A DNA stretch of 64,000 bases from Lycium barbarum (GCF_019175385.1 NC_083344.1:62620782-62684781); one strand, 5' to 3'. Counted from the first letter of the stretch, positions 11,079-22,832 are shown. The notes: a model not told the origin generated them from the letters alone. Numbers and translations: made by a program.

Positions 11079-12057
11079 TTATCCTCGTCCCATATCATTG
11101 ATGTACTACCTCCCGGTTAGCTTTGTTAGTTCATTATCCTCTCGCTTGTCCTTGGTGATTGCTCAATTTTCATTTTCTTCCCTTCTTCTTTTCTCCTCTC
11201 TTTTTGACAAGCCCATTAGTGTACCTCTCCTACTTTAATTCTCAAACCTTCGTTGAGTTCCTTCCTCCTCAAGCACCCTTCTCCACTTGCTATTTTTTTA
11301 ATATTGACCCTGAAGTTTGTGGAATATTCCTTTAAACGCGCAAATCCGTTCTGTTCTTAAATCATCTTTTAGGAAAGCTTCTCCATTTCCAAGGCACTCG
11401 TGTCAGTATAACTACACATTTATTCCTTTATATACCTCTCGAGAGCTGAAAATCTCTTAGTATCGTCGCAAGGCCTTATCACTCTCTCTCTTACTTCACA
11501 TCCCTCTTTTTGGTTACTATCCTTTAGTCCCACTTATCGAAGTCTGCTCTCTGACCCCACACATTCATCTTTTGTTCCCTATACTTTTTTTTCCTTTGCT
11601 CTAGACATTCTAATCTTGTACTTCCTATATATTCACTTTCTTCCTTTCCCTGATGTTATAGCATTAGGACTTTCCAACTCTAACCTGTAGTGAAAATAAC
11701 ATCAACTTACCTTGTAACATTTGTCACTTGAACTTCACTACCCTGTTCGATTAATGCCTTCAGTATATAGCACCGTCGGTTGCTGGGACATGCATATCAG
11801 TTGGCGCAGCCACACATGGGATGTCATACACATACATATATATATTTTCTAACACCCCTCTTACAAAGTATTTTTAAATACTATTCAAACTTATCCTAAT
11901 TCTAGAGTTGTGGTGCACCTTCTTTCTCTTTGCCGGTCTAGTCCGCCTCATCCTTCATGATCTTTCGGGGTTCCAACCACTTCGCATACTCCAATTTCCC
12001 TTAGGCTACTCTAGCTCCTCATCCGTCTCTTATGTCTGAATTTGTAGGACTCTTAAT
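11079..12057 (-). mobile_element. Element B interior, middle part: non-coding
   Basis: Pyrimidine-rich plus strand continuing the composition of 769-2804. No ORF of interest and no pol motif. I see only short AT repeats (about 11834-11848) and no structured feature before the 5S-like module at 12058. Confidence 0.4.
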
Positions 12058-12162
12058 ATACTTCCCAGGGGGTCACCCATCCTAGTATTACTCTCACCCC
12101 AACACGCTTAACCTTAGAGTGCTAATGGGATCCGGTGCGTTAGTGCTGGTATGATCGCACCC
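12058..12162 (-). pseudogene. 5S rRNA-derived sequence in element B
   Basis: On the minus strand it starts GGGTGCGATCATACCAGCAC and can be followed for about 101 bases of the 120-nt plant 5S rRNA. By eye there are about 11 mismatches to the consensus I remember. The internal pol III promoter parts are recognisable: A-box GGTTAAGCGTG and C-box GGATGGGTGACC. The last 18 or so bases of 5S are replaced. It lies in the sense orientation of element B, downstream of the orphan ORF. Element G has a corresponding module. It could be a co-opted pol III promoter or structural RNA, or a passive capture. Confidence 0.85.
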
Positions 12163-12510
12163 ACCCTACTGCGTGACCTTTATCGCATGACCTAGAACAA
12201 GTTGAAGTTCTAACGGATCCCAATAAATTCTCGTAATGTATCTCTCTCCGGATTAAAAGGGATCTCTTAAGCTTCCGACTAAGCAAATGCTAATTTGGCC
12301 CTTGAAATTCTTAGTAATCACCTCCAATATGTATGTATGACTACTTTTCATCCCAAATTTCAAGATTCCCAATGGCGGCGAAAACACCTTGATCGTAGTT
12401 AAATATATATATATATACTTGGGTTATTGGTCCTTTTAGAATTTCCCCTCGCCGATATTAATTAATATCCTACTGTAAATGCGCACACATAGGAAATTCC
12501 AATAATAGAC
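12163..12510 (-). other. Element B interior between orphan ORF and 5S module
   Basis: Non-coding spacer; the minus strand contains AAAGGTC just before the 5S-like start, as in element G (GACAAAGGTC). Nothing else is recognised. Confidence 0.4.
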
Positions 12511-13020
12511 TCATATACTTGTAGCCGATTGGTCCTTAGCCTGACCCGGTGGGCTATAAAGTGAAGTGTGCTCTTCATTATTGTCTTCCCACCATCTGCT
12601 AGTATGGCCTTCGTCGTCTCTCTCATTTGTGTCCGAGGGATACGAATAATCTGGCAACTCCTGGTTTACTGATGGCCAGGATAGAGGGCTAGAGTAATCA
12701 GTAACACTCACAGGGGTAGCTGGTCTAACGTAGTGCTCTGCCATAGGAGCAGCTGGGGGAGTCAACTCTAGTACAGTCTCTGAAATGTCCTCTTCTGGCG
12801 TCCCATATGAACCCATTGACGGGTCCATGTCATAGCTATCCTCCGATGGATCCTCCTCTCTAGAAGTTAAAACTTCTGGGGGAATCGTCGCGGGGTCCTC
12901 AGAGGGATCAGTCACGATAGAATAGCTAAGGCTCCTCCTGCTCGGTCCCGGATCCTGTGGTCTCAAATCTACTCTGGGGTACTTCTTAGCACCCCCACCG
13001 TCCGAGGCTAATCTTTTCAT
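12511..13020 (-). CDS. Orphan 169-residue ORF of element B (gag position)
   Basis: The only sizeable ORF of the pol-less element B, sitting where gag normally starts: 207 bp downstream of the PBS and 21 bp after an acceptor-like CCTGTAG. The start MKRLASDGGGAKKYPR is basic. The rest is acidic and rich in Pro, Ser, Glu and Asp, with repeated SEDP/EDPSED-like patches and no zinc knuckle, transmembrane segment or signal peptide. It looks intrinsically disordered. I do not recognise the family and it shows no similarity by eye to the Gags of D, F or G. It could be a new accessory or packaging protein of the element, or chance conservation of an open frame. Confidence 0.5.
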   Translation of the reverse strand: MKRLASDGGGAKKYPRVDLRPQDPGPSRRSLSYSIVTDPSEDPATIPPEVLTSREEDPSEDSYDMDPSMGSYGTPEEDISETVLELTPPAAPMAEHYVRPATPVSVTDYSSPLSWPSVNQELPDYSYPSDTNERDDEGHTSRWWEDNNEEHTSLYSPPGQAKDQSATSI

Positions 13021-13226
13021 CTTTCGTCAGTCTGCACTTACCTACAGGAAAAAGGGGTCAGAAGCGATCTTTCCTAGACTCTGGATCTATCGCACGATCT
13101 AAGATAGAAAGAACAGTCAATGATTCCTAAATGCCCTGCAACCTCCTGTTTATAAGTATGACTGGCTTCAGACCCATAAATAGAACTATACTGGACATGG
13201 TCTGTAGACAATCCCTAGGACGAACT

Positions 13227-13238
13227 GCTCTGATACCA
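13227..13238 (-). other. Primer binding site of element B
   Basis: The plus strand reads GCTCTGATACCA, so the minus strand is TGGTATCAGAGC, a perfect initiator-tRNA-Met site, four bases inside the LTR edge at 13243. Confidence 0.85.
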
Positions 13239-13242
13239 CTTT

Positions 13243-14116
13243 TGTCAGGACCCAAACCGATGGGCTATGACTAGTGCTCGAATTGGACACTCGTATACGA
13301 ACCATGAAGATATAATCAGACCGAACTAAGGACAATATGGAAATTTGTAAAAGCATGTTGTAGACTCATAATGTCATATATCAGAATGAACCTGTCTCCT
13401 GAAGAGTCACAATTAACAAAGACTTAACAAAATATGTAAGCCGACAAGGCTGCCACTATATATGGGAATATCCAAAACGAACTACGTCGATATAGCTGAC
13501 CAAAACATATATACAACCCACACATGTCTAAAGACCTCTAAGAGTATAACAGTGAAATATCACAGGATGGGGCCCCGCCGTACCCCTGGATATGCATAAA
13601 TCTATATCAAAGAATCTGTACCAAAATGACTCAAGCTCCAGAACAATGGAGCTCTCCAAGCGGCTGAGCAGAAGTCTTAGGCTAGAGGATCACCAAAACT
13701 AAGAGTCTGCACCTGTGGGCATGAAACGCGGCCCCCGAAAAAAGGGGGTCAGTACAGCAAATGTACTGAATATGTAAAGCATGAAGTACAGTAATGAAGA
13801 TCATGAATGAGTGAAAAGATAACCGGAGATAAGTATGATAATCAAGGGACACCACTGCATTTGTACCTTATGTTGTGAGTCATGCATATATATACACTGT
13901 ATACCATACTTGTCGATTATGGGACTCGGTGAGTGAGGTCATATACATACATATATATACCGTACCCGGCCCTTTAGTAAGGGACTCGGTGAGATGTAAA
14001 TATATACCTTACCCGGCCCTTTAGTAAGGGACTCAGTAAGATGTAAATATATACCGTACCCGACCCTTTAGTAAGGGACTCGGTGAGATGTAAATATATA
14101 CAGTACCCGACCCTTT
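13243..14116 (-). repeat. 5' LTR of element B, truncated
   Basis: Starts TGTCAGG next to the PBS (LTR end TGACA on the minus strand). From about 13668 it aligns with the B-type LTR at 47241 onward. It includes the hairpin CCCCC(GAAAAAA)GGGGG at 13732-13748 and a tandem repeat. It is cut at 14116, where plus-strand reverse transcriptase sequence of fragment C begins. Confidence 0.75.
13905..14115 (-). repeat. About 46-bp tandem repeat in B-type LTR
   Basis: About four units of the pattern ACCCGGCCCTTTAGTAAGGG, ACTCGGTGAGATGTAAATATATA. Each unit contains the small inverted repeat CCCTT-TAGT-AAGGG. The same satellite family occurs at 47471-47780 with a 45-bp period. Confidence 0.85.
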
Positions 14117-16540
14117 CGGAGTGATGTCGTTTGGGTTGACTAATGCTCCAGCAGTGTTCATGAATTTGATGAATAATGTATTCAGGCCACTCTTGGATTT
14201 ATTCGTGATAGTATTCATTGATGATATTCTGGTATACTCTCGCACAGAATACGAACATGCAGATCATTTACGTATTGTTCTTGGGGTTCGAAGAATTGTA
14301 TGCAAAATTTTCAAATTGCGAGTTTTGGCAGAATTCTGTAACATTTCTGGGCCATGTTATGTCAGATGATGGCATTCGAGTCAACACTCAGAAAATTGAA
14401 CCTATGAAGACTTGGCCAAGGCCTACGACGCCTACAGAAGTTCGTAGTTTTCTGGGATTGGCAGGTTACTATAGAAGGTTCGTAGAAGGATTTTCCTCTG
14501 TTTCAGCCCCATTGACGAAGCTGACCCAGAAGTCAATTAAATTTCAATGGAATGATGCTTGTGAACGCAGCTTCCAAGAGTTGAAGGGCAGATTAACCTC
14601 CGTTCCAGTCTTAACACTTCCAGACGTGTCAGATGGTTATGTGGTGTACTGTGATGCTTCCGGTGTTGGGTTAGGATGTATGTTAATGCAGCACGGTAGA
14701 GTCATTACTTATGCTCGAGGCAGCTGTGGAAACATGAAAAGAACTATCCAACTCATGATCTTGAATTGGCTGCAGTTATTCATGCGTTAAAAATGTGGAG
14801 ACACTACTTGTATGGGGTGCATATCGATATTTATACAGATCACAAGAGCCTTCAATACATTTTCAAGCAGACGGAGTTAAACCTGCGACAGAGGCAGTGG
14901 TTGGAATTATTGAAAGATTATGATGTGAATATTTTATACCACCCCGAAAAAGCAAATGTAGTCGCTGATGCGCTTAGCCACCGATCAATGGGCAGTTTAT
15001 GTGAAGTTCCTCCAGAAAAGAAGGAGATGATTCATGAGTTCTACTAATTAGCTAATCTTGGAGTACGTGTGATTGAGTCAGGTAGTGCAGGGATTAGTAT
15101 TAATGATCCCACTGTTTCGTCCCTGAATATGGAAGTAAAAGAGCGCCAGTATGAAGATCCTCAATTGTGCCATTACAGAGATATATCTCATGTAAAAGAG
15201 AAGTCCCCATTTGAAACTTCTACGGATGAAATTCTTATATACCGAGGCAGGCTATGTGTGCCGAATGTGGCAGAATTGTGCCGTCGAATTCTAGAAGAAG
15301 CCCATCATTCTCGGTACTCTATTCACCCAGGTGCAACAAAGATTTATCATAATCTCAAATTAATATATTGGTGGGATGGCATGAAGAGAGACATAGCAGA
15401 ATATGTAGCTCAATGTCCAAATCACCAACAAGTGAAAATCGAACATCAAAAGCCAGGAGGACTATTGCAAGCAATGGAAATCCCTACTTGGAAATGGGAC
15501 GTGATCAAAATGGATATTATTGTGGGGTTACCTCTTTCCCAGGGCAAGTATGATTCCATATGGGTGATCGTGGACAGACTCACGAAAGCAACTCATTTTC
15601 TTCCAGTTAGAACCACATACTCAGCGGAAGACTATGCAAGGTTGTATCTCAGAGTAATTGTGCGACTCGATGTTATACCGATATCCATTATCACAGATAA
15701 TGGAGCACAGTTTACAGCCAAGTTCTTGAAGTCCTTCCAAGAAGGTCTAGGTACCCAAGTGAAGCTTAGCACGACATTCCATCCGCAGACTGATGGGCAA
15801 GCCAAATGTACTATTCAGACTTTGGAAGATATGCTACGGGCATGTGTATTAGATTTTGGTGGTAGTTGGGATGATCACCTACCTCTGATTGAGTTTGCAT
15901 ATAACAATAGCTATCATTCCAGTATCCAAATGGCTCCGTATAAAGCCTTGTATGGAAGGAAGTGTAGATCCCCAATTGGATGGTTTGAAACAGGAGAAGT
16001 ACAGCTAATAGGCCCTGAACTGATTCAGCAAGCGGTAAAAAAATTCAAGGTGATCCGAGATTGATTGTTGACAACACAAAGCCGCCAAAAATCTTATGCG
16101 GATAACTGCAGCGAGACTTGGAATTCCAGGTTGATGATTAGGTATTTTTGAAGGTGTCGCCAATGAAAGGGGTGATGAGATTTGGCAAGAAAGGGAAGTT
16201 GGACCCTATAAAATTATCCGCAAGGTGGGTCATGTAGCCTACGAGTTGAACTTGCCTTCATAGCTTGAATCAGTCCATCCAGTCTTCCATGTCTCAATTC
16301 TCCGCAAGTGTGTTAGAGATCCTACGAGGATTGTTCAGATAGATGATGTTCAAGTGACAGAAAAGCTAGCATATGACGAAGTTCCCATTGCCATCTTAGA
16401 CAGGAAGGTACGGAGACTTCGAAATAAGGAAGTAGCTTTGGTAAAAGTCTTGTGGCGAAACAACAACCGAGAAGAAATGACCTGGGAGGCGGAAGAGAAA
16501 ATGAAATCCACATATCCACACTTATTCTAACCCCCAGAAG
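14117..16540 (+). pseudogene. Fragment C: RT, RNase H, integrase and chromodomain of a Tekay-type element
   Basis: Begins abruptly inside RT at [15 protein letters not shown] is at about 14214-14225; frameshifts lie near 14290 and 14713. RNase H has [10 protein letters not shown] and YTDHKS. A TAA at 15045 separates the integrase frame (to 16064). In the integrase zinc site the second Cys of the last pair is His (CPNHQQ). The catalytic residues are Asp in KMDI and Asp in ITDNG, but the third, normally Glu in DGQAE, is Lys (DGQAKC). Further stops and a deletion near 16200 follow, then a chromodomain at about 16370-16530 (ILDRKVRRLRNKE, EEMTWEAE). The chromodomain would steer integration to modified histones. 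Non-functional. Confidence 0.85.
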
Positions 16541-17104
16541 AGATCCACGATGAAACACCAAAACTATGAGGTATGTATGCTTTCTTTTCATGCTTTTGGT
16601 CGTGTGTGGCCAATTTATAGTTCTAATGTGCTATGGCCCTATGAGTCAATATTATTATGGGTTGTTGTGACAGGATGGTAATTTCATATTATAGGGGAAA
16701 CTCTGGAGAAATTTTTGTAGAATTCCTGAGTGTTTAACATTCGAGGACGAGTGTTCTAAAAGGGGGAAGAATGTTACACCTTGGAAAATTCCCCGTTACC
16801 GTACAGTGAATTGGATAGCGAAGAGCACGAGGTATACGATGATTTTGATAAGTAAGAAATAGCATTTGATGATCCTAATCGATATTCAAAGACATTTGAC
16901 GTAAAGGAAGAAATTTGTAGAAGAAAGCAAAAAATATGTTGCGTGTCGGGTAAGGATTATGAGCGACGATTTAATGATGGCATAATGATGTCTTGGACAA
17001 GATTAATAACATCCCTTAGATGGGTATTGAGGTGTTAGACAAGTGTCAAGAAGGTTCCATAAGGATTGGAGATCAAATGAGTCAACGAGAAAGAGTTCGG
17101 ATGA

Positions 17105-17262
17105 ACTGGGCATTATACGGCCCAACATATTGGCCGTATAAATTATACTGGCCGTATGTCTGGCCATATAATCAGCCCAGAATGTCATGTCTCACTGGAC
17201 CAAACATACGGCCCGTATAAAATGTACGGACCGTATGTTGGTCCGTATAACTTGGTCGGGAC
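17105..17262 (+). promoter_or_regulatory. TACGG palindrome cluster upstream of the LTR C promoter
   Basis: Several imperfect palindromes built on TACGGNCCGTA (for example ATACGGCCCGTATAA and GTACGGACCGTATG) lie in the 170 bp directly before the TATA-like box. Their position suggests an enhancer-like or protein-binding role, which is inference. Confidence 0.55.
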
Positions 17263-17274
17263 TGATTTCAAGAT

Positions 17275-17285
17275 TTAATATAAGG
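17275..17285 (+). promoter_or_regulatory. TATA-like box of LTR C
   Basis: TTAATATAAGG, followed by a CT-rich leader. LTR E has the same box and flanks. It lies 245 bp before the donor at 17530. Confidence 0.55.
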
Positions 17286-19330
17286 ACCCTCTCTCATTTT
17301 ATTTCGTTTCATTTCCACTCTCCTCTCTTCAAGAAACCTCTAGAACACTCTCCAATATTCATCCACAAGAAATCAAAGGAAATCCATGATCAACTACATC
17401 AAAACCACAAAACCAAGTGTAGAAAACATAGCAAAGTTCATCTAAGCCAACAAAACTCAAGGGAAGTGAGTTAGGGTTTTGGTGCAAGAAGAGAAGTTCC
17501 ACTAAAGGGTTGTTCATCCATCATATAAGGTGAGATTTATGATCATTCCATGTTGTTTAAGGTATTGGAAAGCTAAGACACTTGGGATAGTGGGTGAATA
17601 GTATCAATGTTGGATAGTGGTTTGGGATGAATTATGAATATTGGTATGTTGTGATTGTAAATATGTTATGAATGACATTTAGAATGTGGGACAAGTGTTA
17701 TATGTGAGAAAATGCGATAATTAATTACGACGACGATTAGGGAGAAATTGGAGTGAAATTACGAAATGTGGATAATATGGGTGAATGATGATTGTTGTTT
17801 ACGATATTGTGGATGTTGTTATTAATGTTTGGAAGTTGATATAGAATATGGGAAAAGTTGTATAAACAAAGGAAATTCTGCCTAATTTTCCCTAGAAATA
17901 GTAATACATTTTTATAGTTGATTAACTAATGTTAATGCGACTTCTCTTGAAGGTAGAAACGTGGGCATCGAAGGAGAACAAGCAAGCAATAGATTAGTTA
18001 AACGTAAAAAGGTATGTGGGGCTAGTCCTTTCTTTCTATGGCATGAATCCAATAGCATGATTTTTCCTTCTTCTCCATAAATCCTCTATACCCCAGGAAG
18101 ACTAAGAGTCTATGTTCATGAACAGCTATATGAGATGAGAGACATGATACGAGCCCAATAATGATGATGATAAGCTTGAGTCTAAAGATTCTAGAGTTCA
18201 TGATATGATGTTCCTATAAAGTTAATGATGTCATTTGTTGTATACACTCACCTTATATTCTATTTTCTTCAAGGTGAGGCAGAATACTTAGAAATACTTC
18301 GTAATATAATCGGGGGTTCACGACCTTATGTCACCACGATATAACCATAGTTGCCTTCAAATTCTAGTGTATGATCTTAATGATAAATTAATAATGATGC
18401 TAAGTCATGATATGTCAATGATATGATCGATAATGTAAGTTTGTAACCTACCTATGCCATGTAAGAAAATGTTGAGTTACGATAGGTATATGACGATATG
18501 ATTCCACCGCACCCAAGAGGCCGGACATGTCACCGCTAAGGCGGGCTTCTTATGTATACACCGTGCCTAGATGGGCGGACATGTCACCGCTAATGCGGGC
18601 TGCTTATGATTACACCGTGCCTAGAGGGTCGGACATGACACCACTAGTGGGCGGCATATGATGGTTACCCGGACGCGGGTTAACAGTGAGGATTATGATG
18701 TGATGATATATGCACTATGATTATATTTATATATATATATACGATATGTGTATAAAAATGTATTCACCTATGAAACTCATGCAGGTTATATCTTTCTCCC
18801 ATGGCTTATGATTCTTTCATTATGTTCATTTCATTCTTTCCTTACATACTTAGTACAATGTTCATACAGACGTCCGTTTTCTTTGGACGTTGTGTTCATG
18901 CCCACAGGTAGATAGGGAGGTGAGCTTGATCCAGACTCGTAGGAGTTGTTAGCTGACTTGAGAGCACTCCATTGTTTCGGAGGTGCCTTGGATTATTCTT
19001 TTGTGTACATATGTAGATTTTTGGCACGATGGGGTCTTGTCCCGTCTATATGTCTAGTACTCCAGTAGAGCCTCGTATATACTCATGTGTGGGTAGTATG
19101 GTCTCACAGTGCTACCATTATATATATATATATATCTTTATTTTGATAGCCCGAAGGGCTTATGTATATAAAATTAATTATATTATCAAATGAAAAATGG
19201 TTGTCTTATGATTATGAGTATATGAATGGCAAATAAGTGTATAATGACTATGACGACTAAGGAATTGAGTGGTGCTCGGTGGTTAGCCCCGGGTACCCGT
19301 CACGGCCCCTAGTTGGGTCGTGACAAAAGT

Positions 19331-19342
19331 TGTATTAGAGTA
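19331..19342 (+). other. Degenerate primer binding site after LTR C
   Basis: TGTATTAGAGTA occupies the PBS position; it differs from TGGTATCAGAGC by several bases, mostly C-to-T or G-to-A changes of the kind left by cytosine methylation. Confidence 0.7.
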
Positions 19343-19384
19343 GTTCAGTCCTAGGAAGTGTCTACGAGCCGTGTCTAGTAGAGT

Positions 19385-19423
19385 CTTGTTTATGGTGTGT
19401 TGCGCGCCACACTAATAAACAGG
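19385..19423 (+). other. Stem-loop with GCGCGC loop after the PBS of C
   Basis: CTTGTTTATGGTGTG pairs with CACACTAATAAACAGG around the loop TTGCGCGC. The palindrome GCGCGC is at 19402-19407. The same stem-loop is found after the PBS of D, E, F and G. Confidence 0.65.
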
Positions 19424-19532
19424 AAGCTACAGGGCATTTAGGAAAAATGACAATCTTTCATCTTAAGAGATCGTGTGATAGATCTGTGTTATAAGATTTT
19501 CTCCTCCCTAATAGTGTGCTATGATTTTAGAA

Positions 19533-22500
19533 ATGCCGCCAAAAAGAAAAGCTACAGCCGCCCAGAAAGGCAAAACTACGACAAAAAGGCGTGTAGAAAG
19601 AGAGCCGCCAATGAATGTATAAAAGGGTGAGTCACATAATGAGGCCCTATCTAATACTTCCTCTACCCCGCCCAATGTAGAAGAACAAGGAGGAGATTCA
19701 GCTCCAGTTCCTCCACCGGTTGCTTCGGGTCAACAAGTAACCGAGGCCATTCATCTACTGACACAGTTAGTTGCCGCCCAGGCACAGCGGCAGAATGTGG
19801 GTTCAAGTGATCTGGCAGCTAGTACCAGAGCCCGGGATTTTATGAGTTTGAATCCTTCGGAGTTTATCGGGTCAATTCCGGATGAAGACCCGCAAGGCTT
19901 TATTGATGAGATGCTGAGAACATTGAGGATTATTCATGCCTCCGAAACCGAATCTATGGAGTTGGCATATTATAGACTCCGAGATGTGGAGGTATTGTGG
20001 TACAATAATTGGCTAGCATCAAGAAAAGAAAATGCACCTCCTCCGGTGTGGCAAGAATTTGTAGATGCTTTCATTAGTCACTATTTGCCATCCGAGGTCC
20101 GCCGAGCTAGGGCGGACAGGTTCCTAAATCTGAACCAAGGAAGTATGAGTGCCCGGGAATATAGCCTTCAATTTAATTCATTGGCTAGATATGACCCAAC
20201 TATGGTGGCCGATACGGGAGATAGGGTATACAGGTTTGTAAGTGGCTTGGGGCCACATTTGTTCAAGGATTGTTTAACGGCCTCATTGCAAGAAGGGATG
20301 GATATTTACCGAATACAAGCCCATGCCCAGAACATAGAGGGACGACAGCAACCACAAAGAGGTGATCGCGACAGTGATAGAAGGCAAAGCAAGAGGGCCA
20401 GGTGTATGGGGGCAGGTATCGATTATAGAGGGGGATCGAGGCAGACATATTCCAGACATTCCGGCCAGTCGGCGACTAGTGCGCCTCCACGATTTACAGA
20501 TAGGAGATTTGATCGCTCCTTTCCTTCGGGACAGGGTCAGAGTTCGAGTGCTTCGGGTTCTCAGTTTGGGGGTGATTATAGTTAGAGGAGACCACCCGTT
20601 CCACGTTGTAGCCAGTGCAGGAAATTACACTCAGGGCCATGCCAGGGCATAGATGCTTGCTATGTTTGTGGAAAGACTGGGCACGTGATGCGAGATTGTC
20701 CCTTGAGGTATGGCAGAGGTGGGGTTCAGCCGACAGGATCAGTAGCTGGTTCCTCTTCAGTGCGCCCGGTAGGGCAGACTCCCTAGATTTCAGCAGGTCG
20801 AGGTGGAGGCAGAGGGGGAGCATCTACTTTAGGTGCCACTCAGCCCTGTGTGTATGCTTTAGCTGGACGGCAGGATCTTGAGTCCTCCCCGGATGTGGTT
20901 ACAGGTACATTATCCATATTTTCCCGCGATGTATATGCATTGATAGATCCGAGTTCTACACTCTCTTATATTACTCCGTATGGTGCTGGTTGTATTGGGG
21001 TGAAACCTGAGGCAATCAAACCTTTTGAGGTATCTACTCCGGTTGGTAATCCAGTGATAGCTAGACAAGTGTATAAAAATTGTGTACTTGTGTTATGCAA
21101 TCGCCAGACCAAAGCTGATTTAATCGAGCTGGAAATGTTAGATTTCGATGTGATTATGGGTATGGATTGGTTTGCTTCATGTTATGCTAGTGTTGATTGC
21201 CGAATGAAAGTGGTTCGATTTCAATTTCCGGGAGAGCCCGTGCTTGAATGGAAGGGTAATACAGCATCTCCAAAAGGTAGGTTTATTTCCTACCTTAAGG
21301 CAAGAAATATGATAGCCAAATGCTACATTTATCACTTAGTCCGAGTAGATGACACCGAAACAAAGTCTCCAACATTCCAATTCGTTCCGGTAGTGAATGA
21401 AGTTCCAGATGAACTTCCAGGCCTTCCTCCAGAAAGAGAAATTGATTTTGCTATTGATGTGTTGCCGGACACCAAGCCTATTTCTATTCCTCCTTATCGA
21501 ATGGCTCTGGCAAAATTGAAAGAGCTAAAAGCACAATTGAAAGATTTGCTTGAGAAGGGGTTTATTAGACCTAGTTCATCACCGGGGGGAGCACTAGTCT
21601 TGTTCGTAAGAAAGAAAGACGGCTCCTTAAGAATGTGCATCGCTTATAGGCAATTGAACAAGGTGACAATAAAGAAAAAATATCCTCTCCCAAGGAATGA
21701 TGATTTATTTGATCAACTACAGGGTGCCAAGTGGTTTTTAAAAATATACTTGAGGTCGGGTTATCATCAAGTGAGGATTAGAGAAGAAGATATTCCCAAA
21801 ACAGTTTTCAGAACGAGATATGGCCACTATGAGTTCTGAGTGATGTCTTTTGGGTTTACTAATTCTCCGGCAGTGTTCATGAATTTGATGAATAATGTAT
21901 TCAGGCCACTCTTGCATTTATTCATGATAGTATTCATTGATGATATTCTGGTATACTCTCGCATAGAATCAGAACATGCAGATCATCTACGTATTGTTCT
22001 TGGGATTCTTCGAACCCGAAAATTGTATGCAAAATTTTCAAAGTGCGAGTTTTGGCTGAATTCTGTAGCATTTCTGGGCCATGTTATTTCAGATGATGGC
22101 ATTCGAGTCGACACTCAGAAAATTGAAACTGTGAAGACTTGGCCAAGGCGTACGACGCCTACAGAAGTTCGTAGTTTTATGGGATTAGTAGGTTACTATA
22201 GAAGCTTCGTAGAAGGATTTTCCTCTAATTCAGACCCATTGACGAAGCTGACCCAGAAGTCAGTTAAATTTTAATAGAATGATGCTTGTGAACGCAGCTT
22301 CAAAGAGTTGAAGGGCAGATTAACCTCCGCTCCAGTCTTAATACTTCCAGAAGGGTCAGATGGTTATGTGGTGTACTGTGATGCTTTCGGAGTTAGGTCA
22401 GGATGTGCGTTAATGCAGCACGATAGAGTCATTGCTTATGCTTCGAGACAGCTGTGGAAACATGAAAAGAACTATCCAACTCATGATCTTGGTTTGGCTG

Positions 22501-22832
22501 CAGTTATTCATGCGTTAAAAATGTGGAGACACTACTTGTATGGGGTGCATGCCGATATTTATACAGATCACAAGAGCCTTCAATACATTTTCAAGCATAA
22601 GGACCTAAATCTGCGGCAGAGGCGGTGGTTAGAATTATTGAAAGATTATGATGTGAATATTTTATACCACCCCGAAAAAGCAAATATAGTCGCTGATGTG
22701 CTTAGCCTCTGATCAGTGGCCAGTTTATGTGAAGTTCCTCCGGAAAAGAAAGATATGATTCATGAGCTCCACCAATTAGCTAATCATGGAGAACGTGTGA
22801 TTGATTCAGGTAGTGCAGGGATTAGTATTAAT
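19533..22832 (+). pseudogene. Second C interior: gag, protease, RT and RNase H, broken
   Basis: One reading frame throughout, interrupted by about eight stops (for example 19620, 20583, 20784, 21837, 22272, 22710). Gag starts MPPKRKATAAQKGK. Zinc knuckles lie at about 20605-20705 (CYVCGKTGHVMRDC). The protease site reads DPSS, whereas D and F have DQGS and DPGS. RT has lost its first catalytic Asp: KIYL, where D and F read KIDL; FIDD is intact. A small in-frame deletion lies near 21405. The sequence stops after RNase H where LTR E begins (22833), so integrase is missing. Not functional. Confidence 0.85.

Larger units (their letters stand above)
16772..19325 (+). repeat. LTR C (2554 bp), shared by two tandem interiors
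   Basis: Starts TGTTACACC after the purine tract AAAAGGGGGAAGAA (16758-16771) and ends GTCGTGACA, five bases before a degenerate PBS (19331-19342). It lies between the 3' end of fragment C and the 5' end of a second interior, so it could serve as 3' LTR of one and 5' LTR of the other. It contains a palindrome cluster, TATA-like box, donor site, hairpin repeats (about 18500-18670, e.g. CCGCTAAGGCGG) and the hairpin ACGTCC...GGACGT at 18870-18890. Confidence 0.8.
17530..19530 (+). other. Predicted leader intron, LTR C to gag
   Basis: Donor ATAAG|GTGAGA at 17530 in the LTR; branch-like CTAAT at about 19508; acceptor ATTTTAG ending at 19530, two bases before the gag ATG at 19533. Length 2001 bp. 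It would remove the LTR end, the PBS and the stem-loop at 19385-19423. Predicted only, supported by the same arrangement in D, E, F and G. Confidence 0.5.

Noticed and set aside
12058..12162. A functional 5S rRNA gene
   Set aside because: Single copy, about 11 differences, 3' end replaced, no tandem array or T-run terminator.
13905..14115. CRISPR-like array
   Set aside because: Units are contiguous tandem copies without unique spacers, in a plant LTR.
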